Counted from the first letter of the stretch, positions 36,083 through 44,512 are shown. The stretch is DNA of 64,000 nt from an uncultured Halomonas sp. (GCF_947493865.1 NZ_CANLTC010000005.1:1-64000), one strand, 5' to 3'. Numbers and translations are program-made. The notes: a model not told the origin generated them from the letters alone.

Positions 36083-36603
36083 TGGTCAGAACACGCTTCA
36101 ATCAAGGCTGGCCCCGCCGCGGCATTGCGCTGCTTTGGGATGCGGGGATTCTGTCCGGACTGAATACGCCGGACGAGGTGGTGTCGCTGCGTCACTTTTT
36201 TGCCATGGCCGACGACTGGCCGGATGATTTGCCCGCTGCGGATGGTGACGCCCTGGTGGTGGCAGGGCTGGAAGGGTGCATGGATGTCTTGGATGAGGTG
36301 GATGCCAGGTGGTGGCTGGAAACCGACCTGAAAGAGGCCTTGCTGTCCTTCCAGGACTACTACCAGGGTCAGGCCGGCTTGATCTTCTGGATGCCTAGTG
36401 GCCGGAGCCGCATCAGCATGATGGGGGCCAGCGAAGCCTACTACTGGCGGCACAGGCCTTCCGGAAAGGAGGGGCTACCTATTGGTCGTCTGCTGTTTTC
36501 CGGTGCTGAAAACGAGGTGGAGCGCCTACTGAATACGGATAACCCGCACGCTGACTATGACGGTAAACATTGGGCGGGATTGCACCATCCGCGGATCAGC
36601 TAA
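36082..36603 (+). CDS. unrecognised component of the defence operon, 173 aa
   Basis: The gene starts at an ATG sharing one base with the methyltransferase stop (TGATG), with GAGGAGG upstream, and ends 13 bp before the helicase gene, so it is certainly part of the operon. The protein is acidic. LVVAGLEGCMDVLDEVDARWWLETDLKEALLSFQDYYQGQAGLIFWMPSGRSRI reads as an ATPase-like strand-helix core but has no Walker A motif. It is not a recognisable BrxA, BrxB or P-loop BrxF. It might be a structural counterpart of BrxF; that is speculation. Confidence 0.75.
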   Translation: MVRTRFNQGWPRRGIALLWDAGILSGLNTPDEVVSLRHFFAMADDWPDDLPAADGDALVVAGLEGCMDVLDEVDARWWLETDLKEALLSFQDYYQGQAGLIFWMPSGRSRISMMGASEAYYWRHRPSGKEGLPIGRLLFSGAENEVERLLNTDNPHADYDGKHWAGLHHPRIS

Positions 36604-36616
36604 GGAGGTACGATCC

Positions 36617-39379
36617 ATGGCTGAGCTTAGCTTCCAACCGGGCCAGCGCGTACTACATGTCGAGTTCGGTGAAGGCGTGGTGGTTCAGCTCACCACCAAC
36701 GGCTATGTGCGTGCCTTTTTTCCGAGCGGTGAGCGGCAGGTTTTCGGTGAATCATTGCAGCCTGCCTCGAGCCGCGCCGAGCAGATTATTGCTCAAGTGG
36801 CTGGTGATGCGGATCGCCTGCGTACGGCTTGGTTGCATGTCGAGGCGCATGCGCTGCCGCTGATGGAGAACGCGGCAGCGCTGACATCCGCGCGTATTGA
36901 TCTGCTGCCCCACCAGGTGGTGCTGACTCACCAGGTTGCAACCGCCTTGCCCCGACGTTTTCTGGTCGCCGATGAGGTGGGATTAGGAAAAACCATCGAA
37001 ACCGCCTTGATTCTGCGTGAACTGGCAAGCCGTGGTGAACTGGAGCGCGCCTTGATGGTGGTGCCGGCTGGGCTGGTCAACAACTGGCATCGGGAACTTA
37101 ACGAGGTCTTCAACCTGGATTTTGAGGTGTTCGGCGCGGAAGGCGATGTGACTGACCGCCGGAGCAATGCCTTTGACAAGCACAACCGTTTGATTGCTAG
37201 CGTCGATACCTTAAAGCGGCGGGCACGAATCAACCGTTTGAAGGAAGCGCCGCCATGGGACCTGGTAGTGTTCGATGAGGCGCATCACCTTTCGGCCTAC
37301 AGGAACGGCAAGAAGGTGCGCAAGACCGAGAATTACAAGCTGGCCGAAGCCCTGCGCGACCACGCCCGCGATTTGATTCTGCTCTCGGCCACACCGCACC
37401 AAGGGGACCACTTCCGTTTTTGGATGCTAATCCAGTTGCTCAACCCGACCCTGTTCAAGAGCCCCGAAGAGATGGTGGACGAGCGTCACCGTCTTAATGA
37501 GTTGGTATATCGGCGCACCAAAGCCGATGCGTGCACCCCGGACGGTTCGCCGCTATTCGCGCGACGCTGGGTGCATACGGAATCCTTCACCATGAACCCC
37601 GCGGAAAAGGCGTTTTACGCAAAGCTTCGAGAGTACCTGAGCGACGGCTTTGACCTTGCGAAGCAGCAGGGCAACCAGGGACGCGCCCTGGGGTTCGTGA
37701 TGACCATCTTTCAGAAGATCGCTGCCTCCAGCTTTGCGGCTGTTCGCAGCACTTTACTGCGTCGCCAGCTGGCACTGACCATCCATGAAGCCATTCTGAA
37801 AGATGAGTCGCTGGATATCGACGGGCACCATGCCCTGATGGAAGAAGCGCGCCAATTGATTCACCAGCAAAACGGCCTGGCCGATGACTTCGTCAGTCGA
37901 GGTGAGGTGGATCGTATCCTCGCAGACCTTAAGCTCCGTTTGATTCGCAAGCTAGATGAAGAACGCCTGGCGGCGGTGGCTTCGTCTGATTCCACCGAAG
38001 ATGTGACCGCGGAAGGTGAGGATGTGGCGACAACGGCAGTCGAGCTATCGTTGCCGGAGGAGAGGTTACGCATCTCGGATTTGCTCAAGGTATTCCCACA
38101 AGCGCGGGAAACTAAGATCGACAAATTATTGCGGGGTCTGGGGGCCTTGTGGGAGCAAAATGCGGGTGAGAAAATCGTCATTTTTGCGACCTACCTGGCG
38201 ACGGTTGATCTGCTAGCAAGGGAGATTGAAGCCGCCTACCCAGGACAGGGCGTAGTGGTGCTTCGTGGTGGTGACCATGGCTCGAAGTTGGCGGCAGAAA
38301 GGCGCTTTCGAAAATCCGATGGCCCGCGCGTTTTGATTTGCACCGCGGCGGGGCGAGAGGGGATCAACCTGCAATTTAGCCGGGTGCTGTTCAATTTTGA
38401 TCTGCCTTGGAATCCGATGGATGTCGAGCAACGAATCGGACGCATCCATCGTTATGGGCAAAAGGATACCGCTCAGGTTTACAACCTGGTGCTCTCCGAC
38501 ACAATTGAGGGGCGCATATTCCTGATGCTGACCGACAAGCTCCAGGAAATCGCGCGTACCCTGGGCAAGGTAGATGCGCAGGGGAATGTAGCCGAGGATT
38601 TGCGAGGCCAGATTCTCGGGCAGCTTACCGATCGCCTGAGCTACGACCAGCTTTACCGTGAAGCGTTGTCCGATCCTGAATTGAAGCGAACGCGCCAGGA
38701 ACTGGAAGCGGCGATGAACAACGCCAAGGAGGCGCGCAAGGTAGTCTTCGAGCTGTTTCAGGACTTGGATCGTTTCAGTCTTGATGATTACAAGCCGCTT
38801 GCGAATATTGATGAAAGCAAGTCACGCATTATGGAGTTCGTGAGGGCTGCCGTAGAGTACAATGGGGGAAGTGTTCGACCAGTCGATGGGCTTCGCTTCG
38901 AGATGACATTGGATTCGGGATCAGCACCGATTGTTTGCACATTGGATCGCGACCTCGCGCAGCAACATGAGAAACTTGAACTGATCGGTATAGACCACCC
39001 GCTTGTTGATCGATTTCTAAATCGATGGCGTTCAGCGGAACCGTCTTTTCTAGGTGCCTCGGCTTCAATCGGTGTCGACCAGCCGGTTGCGCTTAGTATC
39101 TGGCTGGTACATTCCTTTGGTGCCAAACAAGATATTGGTTCCCACCTGGTTCCCATCGCTGTTGATCGAGATGGTAAACGCGTACCAAACGTAGAGAAAC
39201 AGTATCGTGAGTGTTTTAAGGTCCCGTCCGGTAGGCCCCAATTTCAACCTAATGAACGAGCGGCTCTGCTGCATGAATATATCGAGCCCACATTACAACG
39301 AGAATTGAAGCACCGTGGAGTTGCTAGCCCTGAAAAGAGTTATTCCTCTAAGCTTTTAACATGGGTTGATATAAGCTGA
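36617..39379 (+). CDS. SNF2/DEAH helicase (BrxHII-like) of the defence operon
   Basis: A 920-aa superfamily 2 helicase/translocase of the SNF2 type (COG0553). An N-terminal SH3/Tudor-like module (LSFQPGQRVLHVEFGEGVVVQ) precedes Walker A DEVGLGKTIETALIL (about residue 119), the DEAH box VFDEAHHLSAYR (Asp220), motif III LSATPHQGD, and motifs V-VI GREGINLQF...QRIGRIHRYGQ (about 605). The start at 36617 has a strong AGGAGGT; an earlier in-frame start at 36557 overlaps the upstream gene and is rejected. SNF2 helicases of this class are BrxHII in BREX type 3 and 5 systems. Confidence 0.9.
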   Translation: MAELSFQPGQRVLHVEFGEGVVVQLTTNGYVRAFFPSGERQVFGESLQPASSRAEQIIAQVAGDADRLRTAWLHVEAHALPLMENAAALTSARIDLLPHQVVLTHQVATALPRRFLVADEVGLGKTIETALILRELASRGELERALMVVPAGLVNNWHRELNEVFNLDFEVFGAEGDVTDRRSNAFDKHNRLIASVDTLKRRARINRLKEAPPWDLVVFDEAHHLSAYRNGKKVRKTENYKLAEALRDHARDLILLSATPHQGDHFRFWMLIQLLNPTLFKSPEEMVDERHRLNELVYRRTKADACTPDGSPLFARRWVHTESFTMNPAEKAFYAKLREYLSDGFDLAKQQGNQGRALGFVMTIFQKIAASSFAAVRSTLLRRQLALTIHEAILKDESLDIDGHHALMEEARQLIHQQNGLADDFVSRGEVDRILADLKLRLIRKLDEERLAAVASSDSTEDVTAEGEDVATTAVELSLPEERLRISDLLKVFPQARETKIDKLLRGLGALWEQNAGEKIVIFATYLATVDLLAREIEAAYPGQGVVVLRGGDHGSKLAAERRFRKSDGPRVLICTAAGREGINLQFSRVLFNFDLPWNPMDVEQRIGRIHRYGQKDTAQVYNLVLSDTIEGRIFLMLTDKLQEIARTLGKVDAQGNVAEDLRGQILGQLTDRLSYDQLYREALSDPELKRTRQELEAAMNNAKEARKVVFELFQDLDRFSLDDYKPLANIDESKSRIMEFVRAAVEYNGGSVRPVDGLRFEMTLDSGSAPIVCTLDRDLAQQHEKLELIGIDHPLVDRFLNRWRSAEPSFLGASASIGVDQPVALSIWLVHSFGAKQDIGSHLVPIAVDRDGKRVPNVEKQYRECFKVPSGRPQFQPNERAALLHEYIEPTLQRELKHRGVASPEKSYSSKLLTWVDIS

Positions 39380-39399
39380 GTTTTTTATTAAACCATCCA

Positions 39400-39667
39400 A
39401 GGGGCGGGTACCCATACTCGCCGTAACGCTGCCAGGCCTCGGCTTCGAGGTCGATAGAGAGGCTTCGTGTTTATCGGCAGCCTCACAAAGACCGTGCACA
39501 AAGCCCGCATTGAATCGAGATGATGGAGTGTGCAACGGCTCGCCGGTCAGCTTCTCCAGATCCCTCTCGGTGTTGTAAAGCTACTTGAGGTCGCCACGCA
39601 TCATGGCTGACTGCATAGCAAAGCCCGCGTGATAGGCCAACTGTACTTTTTCCTCGTCTGTCATCAT
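39400..39667 (-). pseudogene. small accessory gene inactivated by a stop and a frameshift
   Basis: On the minus strand an ATG at 39667 opens MTDEEKVQLAYHAGFAMQSAMMRGDLK, then TAG, then LYNTERDLEKLTGEPLHTPSSRFNAGFVHG. A frame change near EAS follows, and the reading ends EAEAWQRYGEYGYPPLGW. The text is continuous and protein-like over about 88 codons, so this is a recently decayed gene. Function unknown. It accounts for most of the gap after the helicase. Confidence 0.6.
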
Positions 39668-39718
39668 TTTTCCTGCTTATTATTCTATATTCTAATAAGC
39701 CATAGAATCATTTAACGC

Positions 39719-40657
39719 CTATGCGTCGCTGTCATCCTTTTCAAGTAGTGCAATATCTTCGAGCTTCATAAGAGTATATTTTGGCTTTCCCTCTCCGACT
39801 CTGACGGATCTAAACGTCGCTTTAACTGGCACTCTTAAGTATCTCTCGCTGAGGTGGTCAGGGTCTATTTGTTTTGAACCGATCTTCCCTTTAATTATCT
39901 TGCCACTCTCTTTGTCTGAAAACTCAAACATTCTGCTATGAGGAAGTATGCCTAGGAAACAGCCGTGTAGGATGGCCGGCCCTTCATGCATGTTCTGCTC
40001 TTTTAGCTTCGAAACTGCACTAGAAAGTTCTGTCGAGTTGGTGAACCTAAAAGACTTACCCTTGAACTGGATTCCACAGAAAGCGCCATTACTTTCGAGG
40101 TGCCCAAGAAACTCAGATACTTTTTTCACCGCGCGGGGATGAATAACATCTACAAGCTCTGTCAGCTCATCATCAGAGCCTCTCGCAGCTGTTTTAAAAA
40201 GATCTCTTATAGTCTCTACGACATCTCCTACGCCTACGTCATCGTCCTCAAATAGGGTGGGCGGTTGACTAGGAACTTCTAACTCGAAACCAAAAGAACC
40301 AACGGCGGTACCTGTTATCATGAGCTGGCCAAAGTCTTTTTTAGATACCGGTCCACGCTCTCCAATATCCCCGTTGATAGAAGCTAGCACTGTGCTCACA
40401 GCGCTTGTGAAAGTTTCAACAGCTTTCCCACCAAAGTCTGCTGCCATTCCTCGCGTGCTGTTAACTGGACGACCGCGAAACGTAAGCAGGAGTTTATCCA
40501 CTATTCCAGCAGCACCCAGAGACGTTAACTGTGACTCAGCAGACTCAAGGCGAGCCTCTAGGCTTATTCGGTCGATAACTTGTTCGGGCGGAATGGTTTC
40601 CAGCATCGATTTAAGCTCGGAAATTTCCGCCTGGAGGAATGCATGTTCCTTACTCAT
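39719..40657 (-). CDS. unknown protein, 312 aa, partner of an NTase-like protein
   Basis: No family recognised. The N-terminus is a coiled-coil-like helix (EHAFLQAEISELKSMLETI, with heptads to about residue 45). A Gly/Ser-rich region follows, and the C-terminal half is beta-rich, ending in a Lys/Asp tail. ATG 40657 has GGAGGA upstream and overlaps the end of the upstream nucleotidyltransferase-like gene by 8 bp, so the two are translated together. Pairing with an NTase-like protein in an accessory region suggests a toxin-antitoxin or defence pair (inference). Confidence 0.6.
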   Translation of the reverse strand: MSKEHAFLQAEISELKSMLETIPPEQVIDRISLEARLESAESQLTSLGAAGIVDKLLLTFRGRPVNSTRGMAADFGGKAVETFTSAVSTVLASINGDIGERGPVSKKDFGQLMITGTAVGSFGFELEVPSQPPTLFEDDDVGVGDVVETIRDLFKTAARGSDDELTELVDVIHPRAVKKVSEFLGHLESNGAFCGIQFKGKSFRFTNSTELSSAVSKLKEQNMHEGPAILHGCFLGILPHSRMFEFSDKESGKIIKGKIGSKQIDPDHLSERYLRVPVKATFRSVRVGEGKPKYTLMKLEDIALLEKDDSDA

Positions 40658-41237
40658 CACTTCCTCCTTCTAGACTGTCGCTAGCGTCCCTTAGAGCGTC
40701 CCTAGCTGGCGCATCGCCCAAAGCTGAAAGATCAATCTCCACGAAGCCTTTCCAGGCATTGTCGATCTTTCTGTGAGACCACATGCTATACCAGTACGTT
40801 ATGCGTTTAGCAAAGTAGGCGTTGGCCTCGCCACCCAAGACATTAGGGTACGCATCCATGCCGTAGGTCTGCTTCACAAGAGGAGGAGTAATCAGGTACG
40901 GATAGGCGGTTGCAATAGTTTGCTGTGTATGGCCATCAGGGACGTAAAAATGCGTCACGATGTCAATGTCATTTGGCGGTCTGCTCTCCAGAAGCTCTAC
41001 GTCTTGCACAAAACTGCCATTAATCCACTGAAACCCCTTTACTATACCTGCCGCATGCAGATCACTCCGATAGTTTAGCAGCTTATCAAGCAGAGCGATT
41101 CTCGGCCTTGTTGTCGCGAATCTCTCAATGAACGCGGGTAGCGTGCTCTTGTACGGTGACCTGTGGGAGCTATGCCCCTCTGCCTCGGGATGAATTGGCG
41201 GCAAAACCCCTCGGCTATCCCATGCTGGTAGTGACAT
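40650..41237 (-). CDS. nucleotidyltransferase-like protein (DUF6932-type)
   Basis: A 195-aa protein. FQWINGSFVQDVELLESRPPNDIDIVTHF has the GS...DxD layout of MNT-type nucleotidyltransferases and resembles the DUF6932 family. The metal-binding Asp residues of PNDIDIV appear intact. YFAKRITYWYSMWSH follows. MNT-type proteins in such settings often act as toxins or antitoxins that modify a partner with AMP; that role here is inference. It is the first gene of the pair. Confidence 0.65.
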   Translation of the reverse strand: MSLPAWDSRGVLPPIHPEAEGHSSHRSPYKSTLPAFIERFATTRPRIALLDKLLNYRSDLHAAGIVKGFQWINGSFVQDVELLESRPPNDIDIVTHFYVPDGHTQQTIATAYPYLITPPLVKQTYGMDAYPNVLGGEANAYFAKRITYWYSMWSHRKIDNAWKGFVEIDLSALGDAPARDALRDASDSLEGGSDE

Positions 41238-41745
41238 GCCTTATTCCCTGCGCATCTAGGCTTTAGCCGCCTCTAGATGGCGACTTCCATAAAGGGCCTA
41301 GATTAGCGCCTGTGGGAGTGGGGCGCAAAGGAGAGCAGCGAGCGGTTTGGGCGGCTATTCGTCGTCTTTGCCAGCCCTCAATTTTCAGTTCAGCCGAACC
41401 ATGGTGAATATGGGCCTCCGGCTGCGCTGGCACTCGAACTTGGTCCGCGGAGGCTTGTTGCGTCACCCTGTGCCTCCTTTTGCTAGACAGACCAGCTCTT
41501 GAAAACAGCTCTGTAATAATCTGCCCATGACCGCCTGACTAGGGTGAGGTGCACAGCGAAAAAGAACGTTTTTAGGCTGCGAAAGGGTAGATGTACCTGG
41601 TTGCGGATTGGTTGCTGATTGCGCGTAACCAAAGTAACAGGTGTGAGAGGTGGATAAGCATAACTCTCTGTTTTAATTAGGAAGCCGCGTTGCAGGCGCG
41701 ATCTTTAAATTAGCAAAATTGCACTCATAATCCCTTGATTGCAGA
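41238..41745. other. 508-bp intergenic region without a recognisable gene
   Basis: This stretch between the NTase-like gene and the IS66 remnant shows no frame with a ribosome-binding site and protein-like composition. A 67-codon frame at 41263-41466 on the minus strand lacks support. No strong repeat was seen. The region just left of the IS66 end is AT-rich. Confidence 0.5.
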
Positions 41746-41795
41746 GTAAGCGGCCGGTGAACACACTTTCCGCTGAGCCGCGGTTTCGATGACGG

Positions 41796-41827
41796 TAGGT
41801 GTCCACTAAGCAATAGGTGGACACCTA
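41796..41827 (+). promoter_or_regulatory. hairpin masking the IS66 first-gene ribosome-binding site
   Basis: TAGGTGTCCAC (41796-41806) pairs with GTGGACACCTA (41817-41827), a perfect 11-bp stem, 2 bp before the ATG at 41830. The AGGTGG ribosome-binding sequence lies in the right arm. Read-through transcripts from outside would fold and block translation, a known protection device of insertion sequences. Confidence 0.6.
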
Positions 41828-41829
41828 TC

Positions 41830-42377
41830 ATGAGCGAGTTAAGCGTGTTGGAAGTCCCTCGCAAGCGTCGCCGTTTCACAGCCGAGTTCAAGGCCAGGAT
41901 TGTCGAAGCATGCCAGCAGCCCAGCGCCTCGGTAGCCGGCATTGCGTTGGTGCATGCCCTGAACGCCAGCAACTACGCCAGACTCAAGCACGGCCCATCG
42001 CCGACGCGCTGCATCAATGGATGCTGGCTCATCGCCAGAAAGTCCCGAATGGCTCGGCTACGGCCAAGGCGCTCGACTACAGCCTGAAACGCTGGACGGC
42101 ACTGGCCCGCTACCTGGAGGACGGGGCGTTACCCATCGACAATAATCGGGTGGAAAACCTGATCCGCCCATGGGCGCTGGGCCGCTCGAACTGGCTGTTC
42201 GCCGGTTCACTGCGCAGTGGCCAGCGCGCCGCCACCATCATGAGCCTGATCCAGTCCGCCAAGCTGAACGGCCATGAACCGCATGCCTACCTGAAAGACG
42301 TGCTGGAACGGCTGCCGATGCATAAGGCCAGCCAGATCCATGATCTCCTGTTTCAGCACTGGAAATACAGCGACTGA
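41830..42377 (+). pseudogene. fused remnants of IS66 tnpA and tnpC
   Basis: The first part (41830 to about 41970) encodes the tnpA start LEVPRKRRRFTAEFKARIVEACQQP. The rest continues in another frame as the tnpC end: RPIADALHQWMLAHRQKV, IDNNRVENLIRPWALGRSNWLFAGS and a final HWKYSD. The junction near 41970-41980 is a deletion point that removed the end of tnpA, all of tnpB and the catalytic bulk of tnpC. It cannot encode a transposase. Confidence 0.85.
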
Positions 42378-42409
42378 TTACTCGCGAAGGGTGATGCCCG
42401 GTCGCTTAC

Positions 42410-42754
42410 GTTGCAGATTCTGAATTCAAGCAATAGACTTACCATCCTCATGGTGAGCCTACCTGCTTCTGACAATGCGTCATCCTGCACGACAAGCTAA
42501 TCCCTGCGTCAGCCAAAATGATCGTGATGAGCCTTCGCCAGATAGTCTCTGCGGCGAAGCTTGAGTTGAATTTTGCGTGCCCCCCATAAAAGCTTCTAGA
42601 TCGCCTACCCTGACAATGCCTAGCAGCCTCGGCGAAACTGGGGAGTATATTGGGTAGTGAGTCTGTGAAAAATTGATTGAAAACACAACAAATTACTGTT
42701 TTTTTTAATAAAAATTGTTGCATTCTATTTTAAGATTCAGAACATAGAGTGATG
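42410..42754. other. 345-bp intergenic region
   Basis: Between the IS66 remnant and the hipA-like gene no supported coding frame is seen. The right part (about 42660-42740) is AT-rich, with a run of eight T at 42701 and flanking CAACAA/TTGTTG arms that may form a weak terminator for the leftward hipA-like gene. Confidence 0.45.
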
Positions 42755-44053
42755 TCAGCTTCTGCGAATCCGAAAGTCAGGATGCAGCTGCTGCCAGTGA
42801 GCCTTTAGCGCGTCTTTATGACGTTCGAGCATGGGCTGCTGCTGTAGCGCTTCCGGCCAGAGTGTACGTGCCCTGTCCAGGGTGTCATCAAGGTGCGGCT
42901 TGATCAGCCGCCAGGGAATGCCAGATTTATCTGACCAACGGCGGAAGCTATCCATCGATGCCCGATACCAGTCCTTGTTGTCCGCCAGGTTAAGCGCGAA
43001 GCTGCGTTCACCGTCGATGTAGGCTCGTGTTGTCAGGATATCGTAAGCTGGAGATAGTCTCGGGGTGACGCGATCGCTATACAACAGGCTCCAATTCTTG
43101 AGATGCGCATCACCGTTGGCCAACAAGATATTGACCAGCATGCGCCGAGCAAACTGTTGCACATCGGCAATACCATCTCCCGAATATTGGTACAGAATAC
43201 GGCCGATCTGCTCATAGTTTGCCGCCCCGTATTTTTCCCTGGGATACTTCACCAGCACCTGGGCAAAGTCTTCCATGTGAACGCGCTCGATTCCACCTTC
43301 GTAATGCCTGCGATCAAAGCGCCTTATGGCGAAGGCTTGCTTCTCCAGTGGTAGGTTGATGGGTGGGAGATTCTCCAATTGACCCAGCTCGACCAGGCGA
43401 ATATCTGGAATGTCGATGCCTGCAATAGCGGCTAGCGTCATTGCCGAATATTCATTCAAGGGAACCTGTGCGTGGCTAGTCGAAGGCGTCTTGATAATCC
43501 AGTCGCCAAGATCCACATCCGCAGAACCGGTAACGCCCTGTGCCAAGTTATAACGGCCGTCTTGCTCCTTCATGGAGAACTTCATCTGTATGCCGGCGAG
43601 CGAGAACTTGCTGGCAAGATCAACGGACTGTATCTGCTCTATGTCCGCTGAGTCTTCAAACGCCAAGCGGCGCAGCAGCGTCTTGGGCACGTCTTCGGGC
43701 GCCAGGGGTGTCGCGATCAGAGCACCGGGCAGGTCGCGCCCAAGCCAAGCCAGCAGCTCAAATTCATGGTCAATGTGAGTCTTCAGGCTTTGCGCTAGGA
43801 GTTCTCGCAAGGCGCCTTCCGGCAGCAAATTGGACAGCAAGGGATGCAATCGCTGATGTCTGACCCAATCGCGCTTCAAGAGCGCCGCGGATTTCGGAAA
43901 CCGTGGATGGGTGATCAGGCTGAGCGTTGGGCGCACTGGGTCCCGCGCAAACTCCTCTGCAAAGAGAAGAAGATTCTTGCCACTTCGGTAGCCAACCAGA
44001 TGACCGACCAGACGATCGTGCAGCGTCAGTCGTAAAACGCTTAACCGATCCAT
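42755..44053 (-). CDS. HipA-family kinase toxin (locus 1)
   Basis: A 432-aa HipA-type Ser/Thr kinase. The N-terminal subdomain (LTLHDRLVGHLVGYRSG...LPEGALRELL) is followed by the SLAGIQMKFSM loop. The kinase core has NGDAHLKNWSLLY (catalytic Asp and Asn) and SPAYDIL (metal Asp), so it looks active. HipA toxins phosphorylate translation factors such as GltX. It follows the HipB-like gene in normal antitoxin-toxin order with a 25-bp gap. The ATG at 44053 gives the family N-terminus; a longer reading to 44200 overlaps the antitoxin gene. Confidence 0.9.
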   Translation of the reverse strand: MDRLSVLRLTLHDRLVGHLVGYRSGKNLLLFAEEFARDPVRPTLSLITHPRFPKSAALLKRDWVRHQRLHPLLSNLLPEGALRELLAQSLKTHIDHEFELLAWLGRDLPGALIATPLAPEDVPKTLLRRLAFEDSADIEQIQSVDLASKFSLAGIQMKFSMKEQDGRYNLAQGVTGSADVDLGDWIIKTPSTSHAQVPLNEYSAMTLAAIAGIDIPDIRLVELGQLENLPPINLPLEKQAFAIRRFDRRHYEGGIERVHMEDFAQVLVKYPREKYGAANYEQIGRILYQYSGDGIADVQQFARRMLVNILLANGDAHLKNWSLLYSDRVTPRLSPAYDILTTRAYIDGERSFALNLADNKDWYRASMDSFRRWSDKSGIPWRLIKPHLDDTLDRARTLWPEALQQQPMLERHKDALKAHWQQLHPDFRIRRS

Positions 44054-44078
44054 AGGATTGCAACCCGAATACGTAGCC

Positions 44079-44405
44079 TCATTCGTTTTCCCCCAGCAAT
44101 CCCACCCAGGGATCATCGACCAACGGGTCGCTGGTCTCTTCCTGCGTTTCATGTTCAAGGCTTGCCTGTTCGGACACATGCTTACCCGCCAGTACAGCAA
44201 GCACTGCTTCGCGTTTACCTTGTGGTATCAGCATCAACTCAGCGTTAAGGCCCTTGGCTACCAGCTCGAGAGTATTCAGCCGCGGATTACCACTGGCCTC
44301 GAGCCTTTGATACTGCTGCCGGGACATGCCCAGCCGCATCAACATGTCGCTCTGCTTCAGGCCTAGCGTCAGACGACGCGATTTGATCTGTTCGAGCAAA
44401 GACAT
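44079..44405 (-). CDS. HipB-like XRE antitoxin (locus 1)
   Basis: A 108-aa protein with an N-terminal helix-turn-helix (LTLGLKQSDMLMRLGMSRQQYQRLEASGNPRLNTLELVAKGL) and an acidic C-terminal tail (SDPLVDDPWVGLL) likely to contact the kinase. It is expected to repress its own operon at the inverted repeats just upstream (44424-44475). Confidence 0.88.
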   Translation of the reverse strand: MSLLEQIKSRRLTLGLKQSDMLMRLGMSRQQYQRLEASGNPRLNTLELVAKGLNAELMLIPQGKREAVLAVLAGKHVSEQASLEHETQEETSDPLVDDPWVGLLGENE

Positions 44406-44439
44406 AGATCGTCAACTTATTAGTTGCTTTTGGTTTAAA

Positions 44440-44459
44440 TAGCAATACATTAGTTGCTA
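44440..44459. promoter_or_regulatory. probable HipB operator
   Basis: TAGCAA-N8-TTGCTA (44440-44459) has the same arm-N8-arm layout as the known E. coli HipB site (TATCC-N8-GGATA). Further half sites occur at about 44424 (TTGCTT) and 44470 (TAGCAA). They lie 19-70 bp upstream of the hipB-like gene. Confidence 0.65.
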
Positions 44460-44512
44460 TTAGACATAGTAGCAATTAAAAAGACGACAAATTAGCTAAA
44501 AGTAATCTAGTG

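Larger units (their letters stand above)
41746..42409 (+). mobile_element. IS66-family element with large internal deletion
   Basis: The left end GTAAGCGGCCGGTGA (41746) and right end GTAAGCGACCGG (read inward from 42409) are the GTAAGCG-type ends of IS66. Flanking ATTGCAGA (41738-41745) and GTTGCAGA (42410-42417) match at 7 of 8 bases, as expected for the 8-bp duplication of this family. Only 664 bp remain of an element that should be about 2.5 kb. tnpB and most of tnpC are missing. Confidence 0.88.

Noticed and set aside
41263..41466. 67-codon minus-strand frame rich in Arg, Pro and Gln
   Set aside because: No ribosome-binding site, atypical composition, and no partner or motif to support it.
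41723..41745. CTCATAATCCCTTGATTGCAG left of the IS66, resembling a tRNA anticodon-arm attachment core
   Set aside because: No T arm or acceptor sequence nearby and no second copy noticed in the window; part of it is the IS66 target duplication.
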